This document shows positions 34,822-46,760 of a DNA stretch of 64,000 nt, piece after piece (position 1 is the stretch's first letter; the number at the start of each line of letters is the position of its first letter). Source of the stretch: Cytospora piceicola (Eukaryota > Ascomycota > Sordariomycetes > Diaporthales > Cytosporaceae); the NCBI GenBank assembly GCA_023375675.1, contig JALQBC010000017.1, positions 496,001 to 560,000 on the forward strand, written 5' to 3'. The notes beneath the pieces are model-generated. The model saw only the letters and a program-made list of their open reading frames with translations, was not told the DNA's origin and made no database searches. The translations under genes and the position numbers were made by a program.

Positions 34822-37800
34822 CTATGGAGCTTGAGCGGTACCCTGCAAGTTCCTTTCGATATTCTCAGCCAGGACAATAAGTGACGTCTGCGCACTCATA
34901 ATGTCCAAGAAGGGAACATCGACCTTGAAGACTGACCAGAACCAGGAGCGGAACTCGGATGCAATCATGCTATCAACACCGAAGCTAGGTAACGGGCGGG
35001 ACTCCGCGATCTGGTCGGTCGGTAGCAAGATCAGATTGGAAAAGCGCTTCTTGACCAGACGCAGGATGGCCTCGAGCAATGTATCAGCGTCGGCCTCTGG
35101 CGCAAGGACCGCCGAGATCGCAGTGGGCACTTCCTTGAACCAAGGTGCAGCTGCCGCCACGGCGACCGCGTTCCCGCCCTCCCGTGGTGCCTCGGAGGCT
35201 TCCTTCTCGGCCAGGAGCGAGGCGAGCAACACTGAGGCGCGCGCTTCCACTAGCACTCCGTGGCTAGTTACGTCGAAGCCCTGGGTGCTCAGCGCACGGA
35301 TGGCGGCGGGCTCGAGGCCAGTGAGCAGGTGTGCTTCGGCAGGCTTGCGGCCCGCCTCGCTGCCCAGCGCGAGATCGACGACCTGGAGGAACTCGTCCTC
35401 GTTGAGCGGCTGGATGCCCTTGCGGAGAAGCAGCGCCTCGATCTCTGGGTTCTCGTGCAGGTAGCCAACCTCGGATATCATGCCGAGGCCGACTGAGACG
35501 CACGACTGGCCCCGCGACCGGCGCCAGCGCGCGAAAGAATCCAGGAACCCGTTCGCCGAGCAGTAGTTGGCTTCAGTAGCCGTGCCGACAGTCCCCGAGA
35601 CGGACGACGTCAGCAGGAAGAAGTCGGGTTCATTGGCTGGGTTCTTGTCTACCTGCACCTGAAGCGCATTATGCAGATTCCACGTCCCTTGCCACTTGGG
35701 GTCGATGCCTGTGTGCCATGCCTCATTGGGCATGCGGGTGAAGAGGGCCTCGTGCAGGCCCATGGCAGCCTGGACGACGCCGCCGATACGACGCCCTGTC
35801 TCTACACACGCCGAGACTGCCGCGTTCACGTCGTTAGCTTTGGAGACGTCGCCGCGGACCACATTGACAGTAGCCCCGGCTTCTTCCAGCCGGGAAACTA
35901 GCTGGCGTGCGCTGGACTTGTCGGCACCAGAACGGCCGACGAAGACGAAGTGGCGGGCTCCTCGTTTCATCATCCACCGGCTGAGACTGCGTCCTAGGCC
36001 ACCAAGACAGCCGATGAGGAGATAGACTTTCTCAGGATCAAAGACGCTGAGGTATGTGGCTGGAGAAACCTATGAAGGATGAATATTAGTCCTCAATACT
36101 CACTCAACAGGATCTCTCTGTTTCAGTTCGCTTTGAATCTGGACTTTTCACTTACCGGAACACGAGCCTGTTCATCCTCCATAGAGATGACAACCTTCCC
36201 CACACGATCCTTGTTCGCAAAATAGCGATACGCTTGCGCCACCTGACTAATATCAAATACCTTTATAGGCAGAGGCAGGATCTCCTTGGCTCGGTAGAGC
36301 TCCAGCGTCTCGGCCATGAGTCGGTCCCAAATGGCGCGGTGGAAGGGGTCTCGTGCGTAGAACAGCTCGGATAAGTCAAACGCCGTAAAAGTAGCGTTCC
36401 GTAAGAAGATGCGCATGTCCAGCTTGCCGGCGTCGATGAGCTCGCGCTTACCAATCTCGACAAAGCGACCGAACTCTGCGAGGCAGCCCCAGCTCTCGTG
36501 CATCAGGTCGCCGACAAGGCTGTTGATGACAACATCAACGCCACGGCCACCCGTAGCGCGCATGACATTCTCCACAAACGAAGGGTCGCGTGAGCTGAAG
36601 ATATGCGATTCAGGAACGCCAAGCTCGTTGACGAGGTATTCGCGCTTGGTCTGCGACCCGGCTGTCGTATACACAACAGCGCCTAACCGCTGGGCCAGCG
36701 TGATGGCTGCAATGCCTAGCCCGCCTGATCCGGCGTGGATCAAGACCGACTCCCCCTTGCGCAGGTGCGCACGCTCGTTGATGGCATAGAGAGCTGTTCC
36801 ATAGACGAGGAGCAGCGTTGGGACGACGGTGAACTCTTCGCTGTCCATCATCTTGTGGACTGAGCCCGCCGGCACACGTACTACGGTGCCGAGGTGATGC
36901 GGTGCGTAGGCGACAGCCCGGTCGCGGATTTGCACATTTGTGACATCGCGACCTACGGCTGTGACTATTCCAGAAACATCAAAGGCTGTCGTCTTGTCGC
37001 GTGTATCGACGCGCCCGCTCATGGCGTATACATCCTTGGCGTTGAGGCCGACCGCCTTCACCTTGATATCGACATACCCAGCCGGTGGCGTGCTTATGCC
37101 AGGCAGCCCGGCGTCCGTCCCCGACGGCTGCAACGCCGGCTCCGACAGCTGCTGGAAGTGGAGAGTATCCATCACGCCGACGCGGCTGATATCTAGTCTT
37201 GCCGGCCCAACCTCGCCCAGCGTCTGCATTGTTGTTCTTTCACCTTGGAGCCCCATGCGGCGGCGGAAGAGGGCGTTGACGCCATAATCAGGTCCGTACC
37301 GGCTGACGTGGATCAGACCGTCCTTTTGAACAAATTCTGCGTCGTCTTTGTCGTATGCGGATATCAGGGCTTTGAGCGCGTGCCCGCTCGCTGTGGCGGC
37401 ATCCAAATGCGCCAGCGGTCCAACGTCGAGGATCGAGAAGCGCAGCGTCGGCTGCTCTAGCATCAAAGCGCGAGATAAGCCATTGGACAGCGTCACGTTG
37501 GGGTCCGGTGCGGTGCCCAGCATATCGGCGCCCGTGATCCAGAGCAGGTCTGTCGCCGTATCGGTGATAATGCGAAGACGGTCCATGTCTTTGGCACTGA
37601 TTGTTGCAAGAAACTCGTGCTCCACCTCGAGCAGGGAGATGCAGATGGTCGACTTGGTGATCTGCGTGCTATCGAGTTGGCTGAGAGAGATGATACTAAC
37701 GTGGGATATGCCGGCCTCCTGCTGTAGATGGTGACCGAGTGCTTCTCCGAGGGTTGTCACGCCGGGGGATGGGTTCTCGGCTTGTACAATCAGCACGTTG

Positions 37801-40800
37801 CGGCCTGTCAGACTTGTTGTCTTGAGCGGCCGCACGGCTAAGAGAACCTGCTTCCCAACATCCAGGATATCGAAACCAGCAGCCTCCAATTCCGACACGG
37901 CCGCCTCCGACCTTCTGGTAACAATAATTCCGGTCTGTGACACTAGCTGAGAAACGCGGTCGGGGGCCTGGTCCCAGACGCGTCTCGAAGTGGCGTGTCT
38001 CGGGATCACGAGGACATCGAAGGGCTGGTCGTCGGAATCACCCTGGATCGATATGTCGCCATTCTCGTCCAAGGTGCCAGAGTGCCAGGACTTGACCCGC
38101 GGAAAGGCTGTCTCCTTATCCAGCAAGGACTGCCACTGCCTCGCCTTGTACCCCAGAATGTCGCCATCGAGCTCCAGCACGCGCATGCGCGGGTTCTTGT
38201 GGCCTGCGAGGTCCAGCAGCGCGGCGGTGACTGCAAGGCTCTCGTCGTCGCGCACGTCATCGTGCTGCTGGGCCACGAAAGCTGCAACGTATTCGCGCAG
38301 GGAGACTTCGGCCTTGGGGCCCTTGCGGAGACGGAGCACGTCGGGCTTCCAGTTGATTCGTAGTGTTGGCTGGCGCTGCGCGAACAGGTCGGCAGGCCCG
38401 CCCTCGGCCTGCTCGGTCCCAGGAGCAGTAGTCTTACCGGAATACAGCGAGATCTTCCCTCCGCGGAAGTCCACTACGGCATTCCCATGCGCGTCTCGCA
38501 GCGTGCCGTTAATCTGCCGACTGGAAAGACCGGTCTCCTCGGAGTATGCGTGAATCTCGCCCTCGGCCGCGGCGAACTTCCCGTCCAAGGCCGAGCCAAG
38601 TTGACCCTCCACAGCAGGTTGGAGTCTGCACTCGGCTATGAAGACGGGCAGCCAGGTCTTCAGAGCAGACACGTGGCCCGCTGTCGTGCTGAGGATGGCC
38701 GCTTGCAGAGTCGCGTCGATAGTGATAGGGTGTACGGGGTAGTACGTAGTACTCTCGATTGCTGCTGGCGGCTCGAAGCGAGTGATGCCTATCATCTCAC
38801 GCCTGACTTGCCTGCTGTCTGTTTGCAGGCTGGTCAAGGATTGGAAGTGGGGACCGAAGCAAAGACCTTCCTCGTTCCACTTCTTGTACCATCTGCTGGT
38901 GTTGGACCAGATGTCGAAGCTCTTGGTGTTCTGCAGGGTAACACCATCATGCTGCTCTGCTCCACGTCGAGGCTCAGTTATTCGAATACTTCCTGTGCAG
39001 TGAACTGTGGTGCGCTCCGCTAGCCACGATGAGACAGCAAAATCGTGCCAGTCAACGGAGCTGCTGACGTTGGAGATCTTGCGCGCCGACATGGTGGTGT
39101 GCAGCTCGAGGTCCTTGGCGGTGGAGTAGACATCGCGCTCTTCGTCGGGCACGTTGAGCGCTGCAGAAATGCTAACATTCCGGAACTCAAAGGCCAGCTG
39201 CTCCGGCGGAGTCCCCTTGGCGCCTGTGGCCTGCATTATGGCCTCGACCGCAAGCGCCAGGTAACCTGTTGCGGGAAATACTATCGTATCCTCGACCTTG
39301 TGGTCCTTGAGCCACGGCACCTCGCTTAGCCGCAGCAGGTTACGCCACGTGAAGTCAATGCCGTTGCCCGTCAGACCCAGAGTGCCGAGAAGCTCGTGGC
39401 GGGGGTGTTTGCGGTTCCGCATCTCCACGCTGGCGCGTGGCTCGCTCCAGAGCAGGCCTGCCGAGTAGTCCCACGGGTAGGGGGAGAGGTTGTGGAGGGT
39501 ACGCAGCCCGGACTCGGGAAGGGCGTTGATGGCGTTCCAGTCCAGGCTAGGGTGGCCATGCGTGAAGAGCGTGCCGGCGAGGGTCTTGATGCAGAGGTCG
39601 GCGTCCTGCTGGCGGATGAGCGACGACGAATATGGCAGTGAGGTCTCGCTGAGCTTGAGTGATGTGCGGATCTGCTTGATGGGCCCTTTCAGCGCTGCAT
39701 GCGGGCCGATCTCAACCAGATGGATGGTCTTCTTCTCACCCGCTACGAGATTCGCTACTGCATTGCTGAACTGGACGGGCTGCTCTAGGTTCTTCCTCCA
39801 GTATGCCGGCATATATATGTGACTGTCGACAAAGCCCAGGTTCTCGGCACTATGCCCAACAGACGAATACATCTTCGCCTGGGCTGCTGAGCCAACGTTG
39901 CTGTCCGAGTCGATGCCGGCCTCGTTGCCGAAGAACGGCGCGAGAAGCTCCTCGTAAAGAGGGCCTATCTCCTCCATCATATGGGAGTGATAAGCCCGCC
40001 CCCCCGTCTGGAGCTTCCGGGCGAACTTTTGCTCGGCCTGCAGGTCGCTCATGAGCGCCTCGATGCCGTCCGTCGCTCCACTTAGCGTCACACTCTCCGG
40101 CGAGTTGACACACGCCACGCGGACCAGCCCCTCGAGCCCCTTGCTATCGATGAGCAGCTTCGCCTCCTCGGGGGTCAGGCCCGCCGCCAGCATAGCACCC
40201 TTGGTTCTGAGTCCGCCGACGGCGTATCCGCGGAAGTATGCCACCAGAATGGCCTGAGTGGCGGTGAGGTGGCCGGCAGTGTAGGCGGCCGCGATCTCGC
40301 CGGACGAGTGTCCCACCACGGCCTGGGGGACGACACCCCAGCCGCGCAGCAGGTCCACCAGGCCGATCTGCACGGCCGTACAGATGGGCTGGCTGCGGGT
40401 GACCTCGTTGATGCGGCTGTCGGCGCCGTCGAGCAGGGTCTGCTCGAGGGTCCAGCCGGGCGCGTGCTGTGGCGGGAGCGCCCCCAGGACGGCGTCGAGC
40501 CGCCGTATCGTGTCGCGGAAGTGCTGGCTCGCGAAGAGCAGCTCCTTGGCCATGCCGGCGTACTGCGCCCCCTGGCCCGTGAAGACGAAGCCGAGCGGGA
40601 GCTGGCTGGCGGCTTGCCTGGGCGGCTCGGACTCGGCCGGGACGATGCTCGCCGAGCTGCCGTCGTGCCGATGAGCCAGGAGGAAGGTCCGGTGCTGGAG
40701 GTGGTCGCGGCCCTTGGAGAGGGTGTGGGACAGGTTGTTCAGGGTCTCGGCGTCGCGTATCTGAGAGATGGTCTGAGTGACTTGCTCGACCAGCCGGTCC

Positions 40801-42586
40801 AGCGAGGTGGCTGACATGGCCGAGAGGGGAAGCACCAGGATATTCTGCTCGTCTCTCTCGGGGCGCGGGCGCGGGCTATAGCTGGAGCGGTCCTCATGGC
40901 TGAGGTAGCTCTCAGCGGATTCGAGAATGACATGGCCGTTGGCGCCGCCGTAGCCGAATGAGTTGATGCTGGCGCGGCGGAGAGAACGTGGCCACTCTTC
41001 TACTTCCTGGGCAATTTTTAGGTTGCGTTCTGCTAGGACCACTTTGTTCTAGGTCAGTCATTGGCCGAACGGAGAGAAGAGTTGCTTGGTACTCACGTTT
41101 GGGATTCAGTCTGCTTATTCCTCGCGACGGTGCGATCCGGCCGTTCTCAAATGATTGGGCAACCTTGATGATGGAGGTGAGACCACTGGCCCCTTCGCTG
41201 TGGCCTACATTTGTCTTTACCGAGCCGATGAGAAGCGGAGGGCCCACCCGGGGCGCTCCGGAGGGCGAGAAGATGTTCCCGACCGCATTCACCTCGATGG
41301 GATCCCCGACGGGCGTGCCGGTGCCGTGGCACTCAACGTAGTCGGTCCCAGCAAAGTCTAGGCCGGCATTCTGGTACGCCTTGCGCATAACCACCTCCTG
41401 CTGAGCCCCACTCGGCAGCGAGATGCCAGGAGTTTTGCCACTCCTGCAAACGGCCTTATATCAGTCTGTGTTTATCTCATATACTGCAAAGGAGGGGGAG
41501 GGGGTAAAACACACGCATTAACGGCACTCCCGCGGATAACTGCTCTGATAGGGTTCCCGTCTCTGAGCGCGGCGGATAGCCGTTTGATATAGATGGCGTT
41601 GACGGCCTCAGCACGACCATATCCGTCAGCCGAGGCATCGAAAGTGTGACATGTCCCTGTCGGCGAGAGGACACCGCTTTTAGCTGCGGCAACGTGGAGC
41701 TCGGGAGACAGTATCAGGTTGGAGCTGGCCACTATGACGCTGTCACAGTCACTCGCCTTGAGAGCATTGATGGCTTGGTGAAGAGCGTAAACGGATGAGG
41801 AGCACGCCGTGTCTATGGTATTACTGGAGAATGAAGCTCATATTAGCGAAACCATGCTGGAGGCCAAGCAAGGCAAGGGTCGAGAGATCGGAGGGCACAA
41901 ACCTCGGTCCGTGGAGGTTGAAGACATGACTGATTCTGTTCGACATAATGGTAGCCCCCGAGCCCGTCGCGATATACCTGTGGAGGTAATCCGGATCTCG
42001 TGTCTGGATAGGTTGGTAGTCGACGGAGAAGTTGGCCACAAACACCCCCGTCGCGGACCCGGCCAGACTCTCCATAGGGGCACCGGCACTAGCCAGAGCC
42101 TCATAGACAACCTCGAGGAGCTTCCTCTGTTGCGGGTCCATGTACGTGGCCTCGAGGTTATTGATTCCGAAGAAGGCGTTGTCGAAGTCGCGCACATCCT
42201 CGCCGATGAAGTACCCACCGGGGACATTTGTCGTGCCGCTGCGGCTCACCTTGTCGTAGAAGCCGTTGATGTTGTACCGCTGCTCTGGCACGGAGCCCTG
42301 GGCTGACTTCTTCTCGACCAGAAAGTCCCAGAGCCCCGAGGGGGAGCGGATGTCTCCTGGGAGGCGGCATGCTATGCGGTAGGTTAGATCGTGTTCTGAC
42401 TTGAGGGGTGTTTGAGTGGTTTGAATGGGGACAAAGATGGAACTTGCCCATGCCAACAATAACGGGTGGATCATCGTTCAAGGGGGCTGAATCGGTGACG
42501 CTTTTATCGTCGAGGTCCACGTTCACCACGCTGCCAGAGCCGCATGGTGAATCCAGCACCACAACGTCGGAGTTGGAGGTAGACAT
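34822..42586 (-). CDS. Highly reducing polyketide synthase (KS-AT-DH-psiMT-ER-KR-ACP)
   Basis: Six exons (42586-42448, 42371-41903, 41823-41515, 41443-41097, 41041-36156, 36069-34822), 2465 aa. Intron 1 is GC-AG (GCAAGT donor), confirmed by VGM|ACRLPG. KS: Cys210 (DTACSS), His345 (ECHGTGT), His387 (KTNVGH). AT about 565-890 with FTGQGAQ and GHSSGE. DH about 965-1250: HKVEDTIVFP and HPITIDATLQ. The methyltransferase region (about 1330-1480) keeps RVLEL but lacks the SAM-binding GxGxG, so it is probably inactive. ER about 1730-2040 with HAGSGGLG. KR about 2060-2290: GCLGGLGRSL and SSVSG..ANYCSANG. ACP ends the protein with GVDSM; there is no release domain. Exon 5 needs an AAG acceptor. It builds a reduced, unmethylated chain released or cyclised by partner enzymes. 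Confidence 0.96.
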
Positions 42587-43571
42587 GACTTCCTCTTTCT
42601 TCTTAATATCTAGAGAAGGATAGGAATGAGGAGAAGAAACACTCCAGATGCTCAGTGTAAACTTGCTTTAGTGATTAATGCCCCTGTATACAGATACCCG
42701 TGTCTTCAACACCCGTGAATTGGAATAGGGAGCACCAGGTACGTTATATAAGTGTCTTCACCTGAGTTTCTCCTCTTCACATGTTTGATGTTGTCGTCCC
42801 ACGGGGTACTTGGGTTTCGGAACTCGTCTCCACACGTACTATACACTCGCAGCACCCTCGATGGCGCGAGACCTAGACTTCGGTCGCAACACGCAGGTAT
42901 GATTAGCTCGTGTAACACTACTATAAGCAAAATAGCGACTGATCAGCTACCTGCAGGTTTTGTTATCATTGTCTACCTCTCCGTCAGCCTTGCTGATCGT
43001 ATGAACCTATCCTATCTCCCGCGGATTTTTATTCGATGGAGCAGTCCCTCCCTTCCTCTTGCTAAAAGTGACCTTTGGATCAACAATGAGTCACGATCTA
43101 CTGTTTAGTATCTGCATGGTCCTTACAAAGTGACCTAGTGATGTGCAATACATGAACAACCGTCACCGCCATTCTTCTAGGCTCTTGGTGCACATGATGC
43201 TATCGGTCCTTTGGACACGCAATGAGTCCCATCTGAGGCTATAGACGTAGTTACTAAGTACGAATACTTGCCTTGGAAGTATATAGCGGCTGACCTGCAG
43301 AAGGTACCTGTGGGTACCCTTTATGATATATTAACTCGATCTGGACTTCCACTGCGCTTGTATCGCGTAGCTGACTGCAGCTGCCAGTGCTATCGTGATT
43401 GACTATAGTCGTCAAGGTCCTTGATAACTCGGGCTTCCGTAACCCCTCACCGCCCCCTGGCTGTAAAGGAAGCATAAAATGCCGATTTCTTTTGGCGCTT
43501 GCAACGAGAAGTTAGTCTGCCCCCATGTCAACGACTCATCTCGAACGACCAAGACTCGCAATCCCGCCAAC
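42587..43571. promoter_or_regulatory. Divergent promoter, PKS / SDR-1
   Basis: 985 bp between opposite start codons, with a TATA box for the PKS and a tgatatatta element near 43325 on the SDR-1 side. The head-to-head arrangement favours joint regulation. No gene supported. Confidence 0.5.
42744..42751 (-). promoter_or_regulatory. TATA box of the PKS gene
   Basis: Minus-strand TTATATAA about 160 bp upstream of the ATG at 42586. Confidence 0.5.
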
Positions 43572-44668
43572 ATGGATATCTCCGGAAACGCTTTAGTAGT
43601 GGGAGGTGGTACGTATATCAGAGGATGCGCTGGGCCTACACATAAACATCCTTACATGCGTTAGCCACCGACCCTTTGCTGATTGAGGTCCTTCCAGGCA
43701 GTGGTATAGGCAGGGCGTGTGCCCTTCTCCTCGCCAAAGAAGGAGCTGCAGGTGTCTTGGTCGCTGATATTGCCCTCGAAGCGGCCAAGACTGTCGTAGC
43801 TGAGTGCAAGGCGGTGGCGACCAACGGCGAGTTCCGTATCGAAGCCATGCACGTCAATATTACCCAAGAGGAATCGGTTCGCAGCCTGATGGGTCAAATG
43901 GTTGAGTCCTTCGGCAGGATGGATTACTGCGTCAATTGCGCTGGTGTGAGTCTATCATATCGCCTCCCTCCTCTTCGTAATATCTCCGATTGAGGCGCCG
44001 CAGTCATATGTGTGACTTGGCACAGTCAGTTGCTGACCAGTGCTTGTTCGGGTTAATCAGATCGGAGTTCAAAAGGGAGTCGATATCGCAAGCCTGTCAT
44101 TGGCCGACTTCCAGCGCTTCCTCGATATCAACACCACGGGGATGTTCCTGGTAACGCGGGAGGCATCCATCGTGATGAGGGCCCAGGAGCCGCAGCCTGT
44201 GTCGCAGTCCTCGCCCGGGCGGGGAACAACGCGCGGTGCCATTGTCAACCTTGGCTCAGGATCGTCCATGATCGCCACGCCGGGCGTTCTTCCCTATACG
44301 GCGTCGAAGCATGCTGCTCTAGGACTGAGCAAGAACAGCGGTAAGTGTGCTGACTGATAGTACGTGGGCGAAGGAATAGTGCTTGCTGACATGCATGTGT
44401 AACTCAACCAGCTCTCGATAATGCGCCACACGGAATTAGGGTGAACTGTGTTTGCCCTTCGTGGACTGACACTCCGATGGTGCGCCGCGCGATGGAAGGA
44501 GTCCAGGGCCTGGCCAGCTTCATCGAGAGAGCGGTGCCTATTGGTCGAATAGCATTGTCGGAGGAGGTTGCGGATGCGGTCATCTTCCTTTGCAGCCCAA
44601 GATCTAGTTACGTTACTGGAACCGGCTTCCTAGTCGACGGAGGAACGACGCTGACGGCGTTGAGATAG
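43572..44668 (+). CDS. Classical short-chain dehydrogenase (SDR-1)
   Basis: Four exons: 43572-43608, 43698-43945, 44061-44340, 44412-44668; 273 aa. The splice of exons 1 and 2 restores the cofactor motif VVGGGSGIGRA (TGxxxGxG class), followed by VADIALEAAK with an acidic residue after beta-2 favouring NAD(H). NCAG is restored across intron 2. The active site is visible as LGSGSS and YTASK, then VNCVCPSWTDTP and the terminal GTGFLVDGG, so a full classical SDR of normal length. Placed head-to-head with the PKS, it most likely oxidises or reduces an alcohol/ketone on the polyketide, as SDRs do in fungal salicylaldehyde clusters. Confidence 0.93.
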
Positions 44669-44929
44669 TGTGCTGTCTAAGCCTCATGCACTCCCGCACG
44701 GGAATTTCCCAGTTTGGCTTGGTCGGGAGTGAAACGCGATAGATAGTCGAGGCATACATACATAGAACTTGATGCGTATACGAATCAATTCTGCTCCAAA
44801 TTCTTCTATCAGGATCATTAACCTTCGGAGGCGTTTTAAAGTATAACTATTGCACCATTCGTATTGCAGGCACCTTAGACTTAATGGAGAAAGGTCTGGT
44901 AGTCTCTCACAAGTAATTGCCGATTGAGC

Positions 44930-44941
44930 TACCCTAGGGTA
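44930..44941. promoter_or_regulatory. Cluster palindrome copy 2, TACCCTAGGGTA
   Basis: Exact copy in the convergent SDR-1/SDR-2 spacer, about 260 bp after the SDR-1 stop. Confidence 0.5.
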
Positions 44942-45371
44942 GTCATCCACTACGCAGTAATTCTAAACATAGTATTCTTGAGTTGTATTGTCGTAACCAG
45001 TTGACCGGGCAGGAGAAGGACCGCTTCTCTCTCCCAATGGAAACTACCAAGAAAGCAAACAGTATTACATTTTATCTATGGATTATTTACTTGTGCTTGT
45101 GTCTGAGTACGTTTCCAAAGTCATAGGGTCCAGCATCGATCGTCTCTGCCACGTTATGATACAGCCGGCTTCAATGTTTTAGCACATTTTGAGAATCATG
45201 CAACACTGATTACATGTCTTTTCGTACGACTTCACACCCAATCACCCTGTAGAACATAGTTCGGAAATTAACCTGTGTCAACGCCGTTGCTTTTCTTAGC
45301 ATAGATATTAACACGCCACCTGGTTGGTACCTAGGTATTGGGGATATATGACTGCCATAACTAATCATGCC

Positions 45372-45383
45372 TACCCTAGGGTA
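45372..45383. promoter_or_regulatory. Cluster palindrome copy 3, TACCCTAGGGTA
   Basis: Exact copy 55 bp past the SDR-2 stop codon and 430 bp from copy 2. Its place in a 3' flank argues against a simple promoter role. Confidence 0.5.
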
Positions 45384-45437
45384 ACCCAAATCTTGACTAC
45401 TCGCTATTCACTTTGAATATCTATTTCACTACGCATA

Positions 45438-46760
45438 TCATTTGTTGTTCCCCACCCCGTGCGTCTGCTTGAGCTTTTCCAAGCCGAACATCTTGAACAT
45501 CATGGAATCCTGCTGGAAGAGTTAGCAAGAATTGGGATTATGAGGTGTCCAAGGACAGTCAATGATACGTACCCAGACTGTGCGCGAGCCAATGGCATCC
45601 CAGAACCAGATCATGCCGGTGAAGCTACCGTACCAAAACCACGCTTTCGGGGACGGCTTCAGGCTCTCCGCCACCACGTTCTTGGCGTACTCAAAGCGAT
45701 CGGTGGCTCCCTCTTTGATTCATATTAGTGGTTTTCGGCTGGAAACCCATTAGAGGGGTGGGGGCGGTACTAACCCGGCTTTCGCGTGACATGCTGCTTA
45801 AAATTCTCTGCAAGGGGAGAATAGTAGGATCCCTCTGGGAGCTGCCGGTGGACATCATTCTTGAGGATGTTGGTGCTCACCTCACCGGAGATAACCTGGG
45901 CGGTTTAAACGCGGTCAGCTGCTGTGTACGGGTATCCTGATTCATAGGGAAGACTCCGTTGATTGAATATGGAGAACAAACCGTGACGACCCTGACACTT
46001 GAATGTGGGAACCTGTCAGCCAAATATCCCGAGAAAGTATTTGGGTTTGACGTGACTTACTTGAACGGGGCCATTTCAATACGTAAGGTGTTCGACCAAT
46101 GTGCAAGTCCAGCCTTGCTTGCGTTGTACGACGCTGACTCTTTTGTCAATATCCAGGGACAGTCGACCACGGCTTATAATGTCCGCAGTGCAGGTCTACT
46201 TACCTCCATATAAGTACGGTATGACTCCACCGATGGAACCGATATTCACAATGGCTCCCTCGCTCTTGATGAGCATATCATGGAAGTGGCGCACCATGCG
46301 CATCGGCCCAAGCAGGTTGATATCAAACATGCGCTGCACAGCGGCGACGTCTGTATCGATGGCCGTCATAGTGTATGCTATACCGCTGTGTCGCACTGTC
46401 TCAGCGATGCGCATCGTTGCAGGCCGGACCTGAGACTGGATACGTACGCGCAATTCACGAGGACATCAAGATGCCCACCCGTGAGCTCCCCGACGCTGGC
46501 CCTCAAGTCTTCGACGGACCTATCAACGGTCACGTCGAGGGGAAAGAAGGTGATCCCGGCCTCGGACAGGTGCTCGCTCGACTCCTGGGGGAGCACCGTG
46601 GCGATGGCATGAAGGCCGCGACGGGTGTACTCGGCGACTAAAGCCTCCCCGATTCCCCCTTGTCCGCACCTGATGCCGAGTTAGCAAATGTATGAGCTGC
46701 AGAAGTTTGGGAAATAGGGCATCGCTACCCGGTAACAAGTGCAAATTTAGTACGAGCCAT
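45438..46760 (-). CDS. AYR1-like short-chain dehydrogenase (SDR-2) with micro-exon
   Basis: Eight exons (descending): 46760-46729, 46669-46448, 46385-46204, 46133-46061, 45991-45982, 45895-45775, 45712-45573, 45512-45438; 284 aa, every phase consistent. Splicing restores LVTGCGQGGIGEALV, LVNCAGIAYTMT, INLLGPMRMV, NIGSIGG and YNASKAGLAHW, i.e. a complete classical SDR resembling 1-acyldihydroxyacetone-phosphate reductase-like enzymes. Exon 5 is either 10 nt (acceptor GTCAG, favoured by an upstream CTGAC branch site) or 31 nt (acceptor at 46013); both keep frame. The C-terminal extension (WFWYGSFTGMIWFWDAIGS) is aromatic and could associate with membrane. It is probably a tailoring oxidoreductase of the cluster. 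Confidence 0.85.

Larger units (their letters stand above)
44669..45437. other. Convergent intergenic region between SDR-1 and SDR-2
   Basis: No gene. It holds two copies of TACCCTAGGGTA (44930-44941, 45372-45383) and one TACCTAGGTA palindrome (45328-45337) within about 450 bp. Confidence 0.6.
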
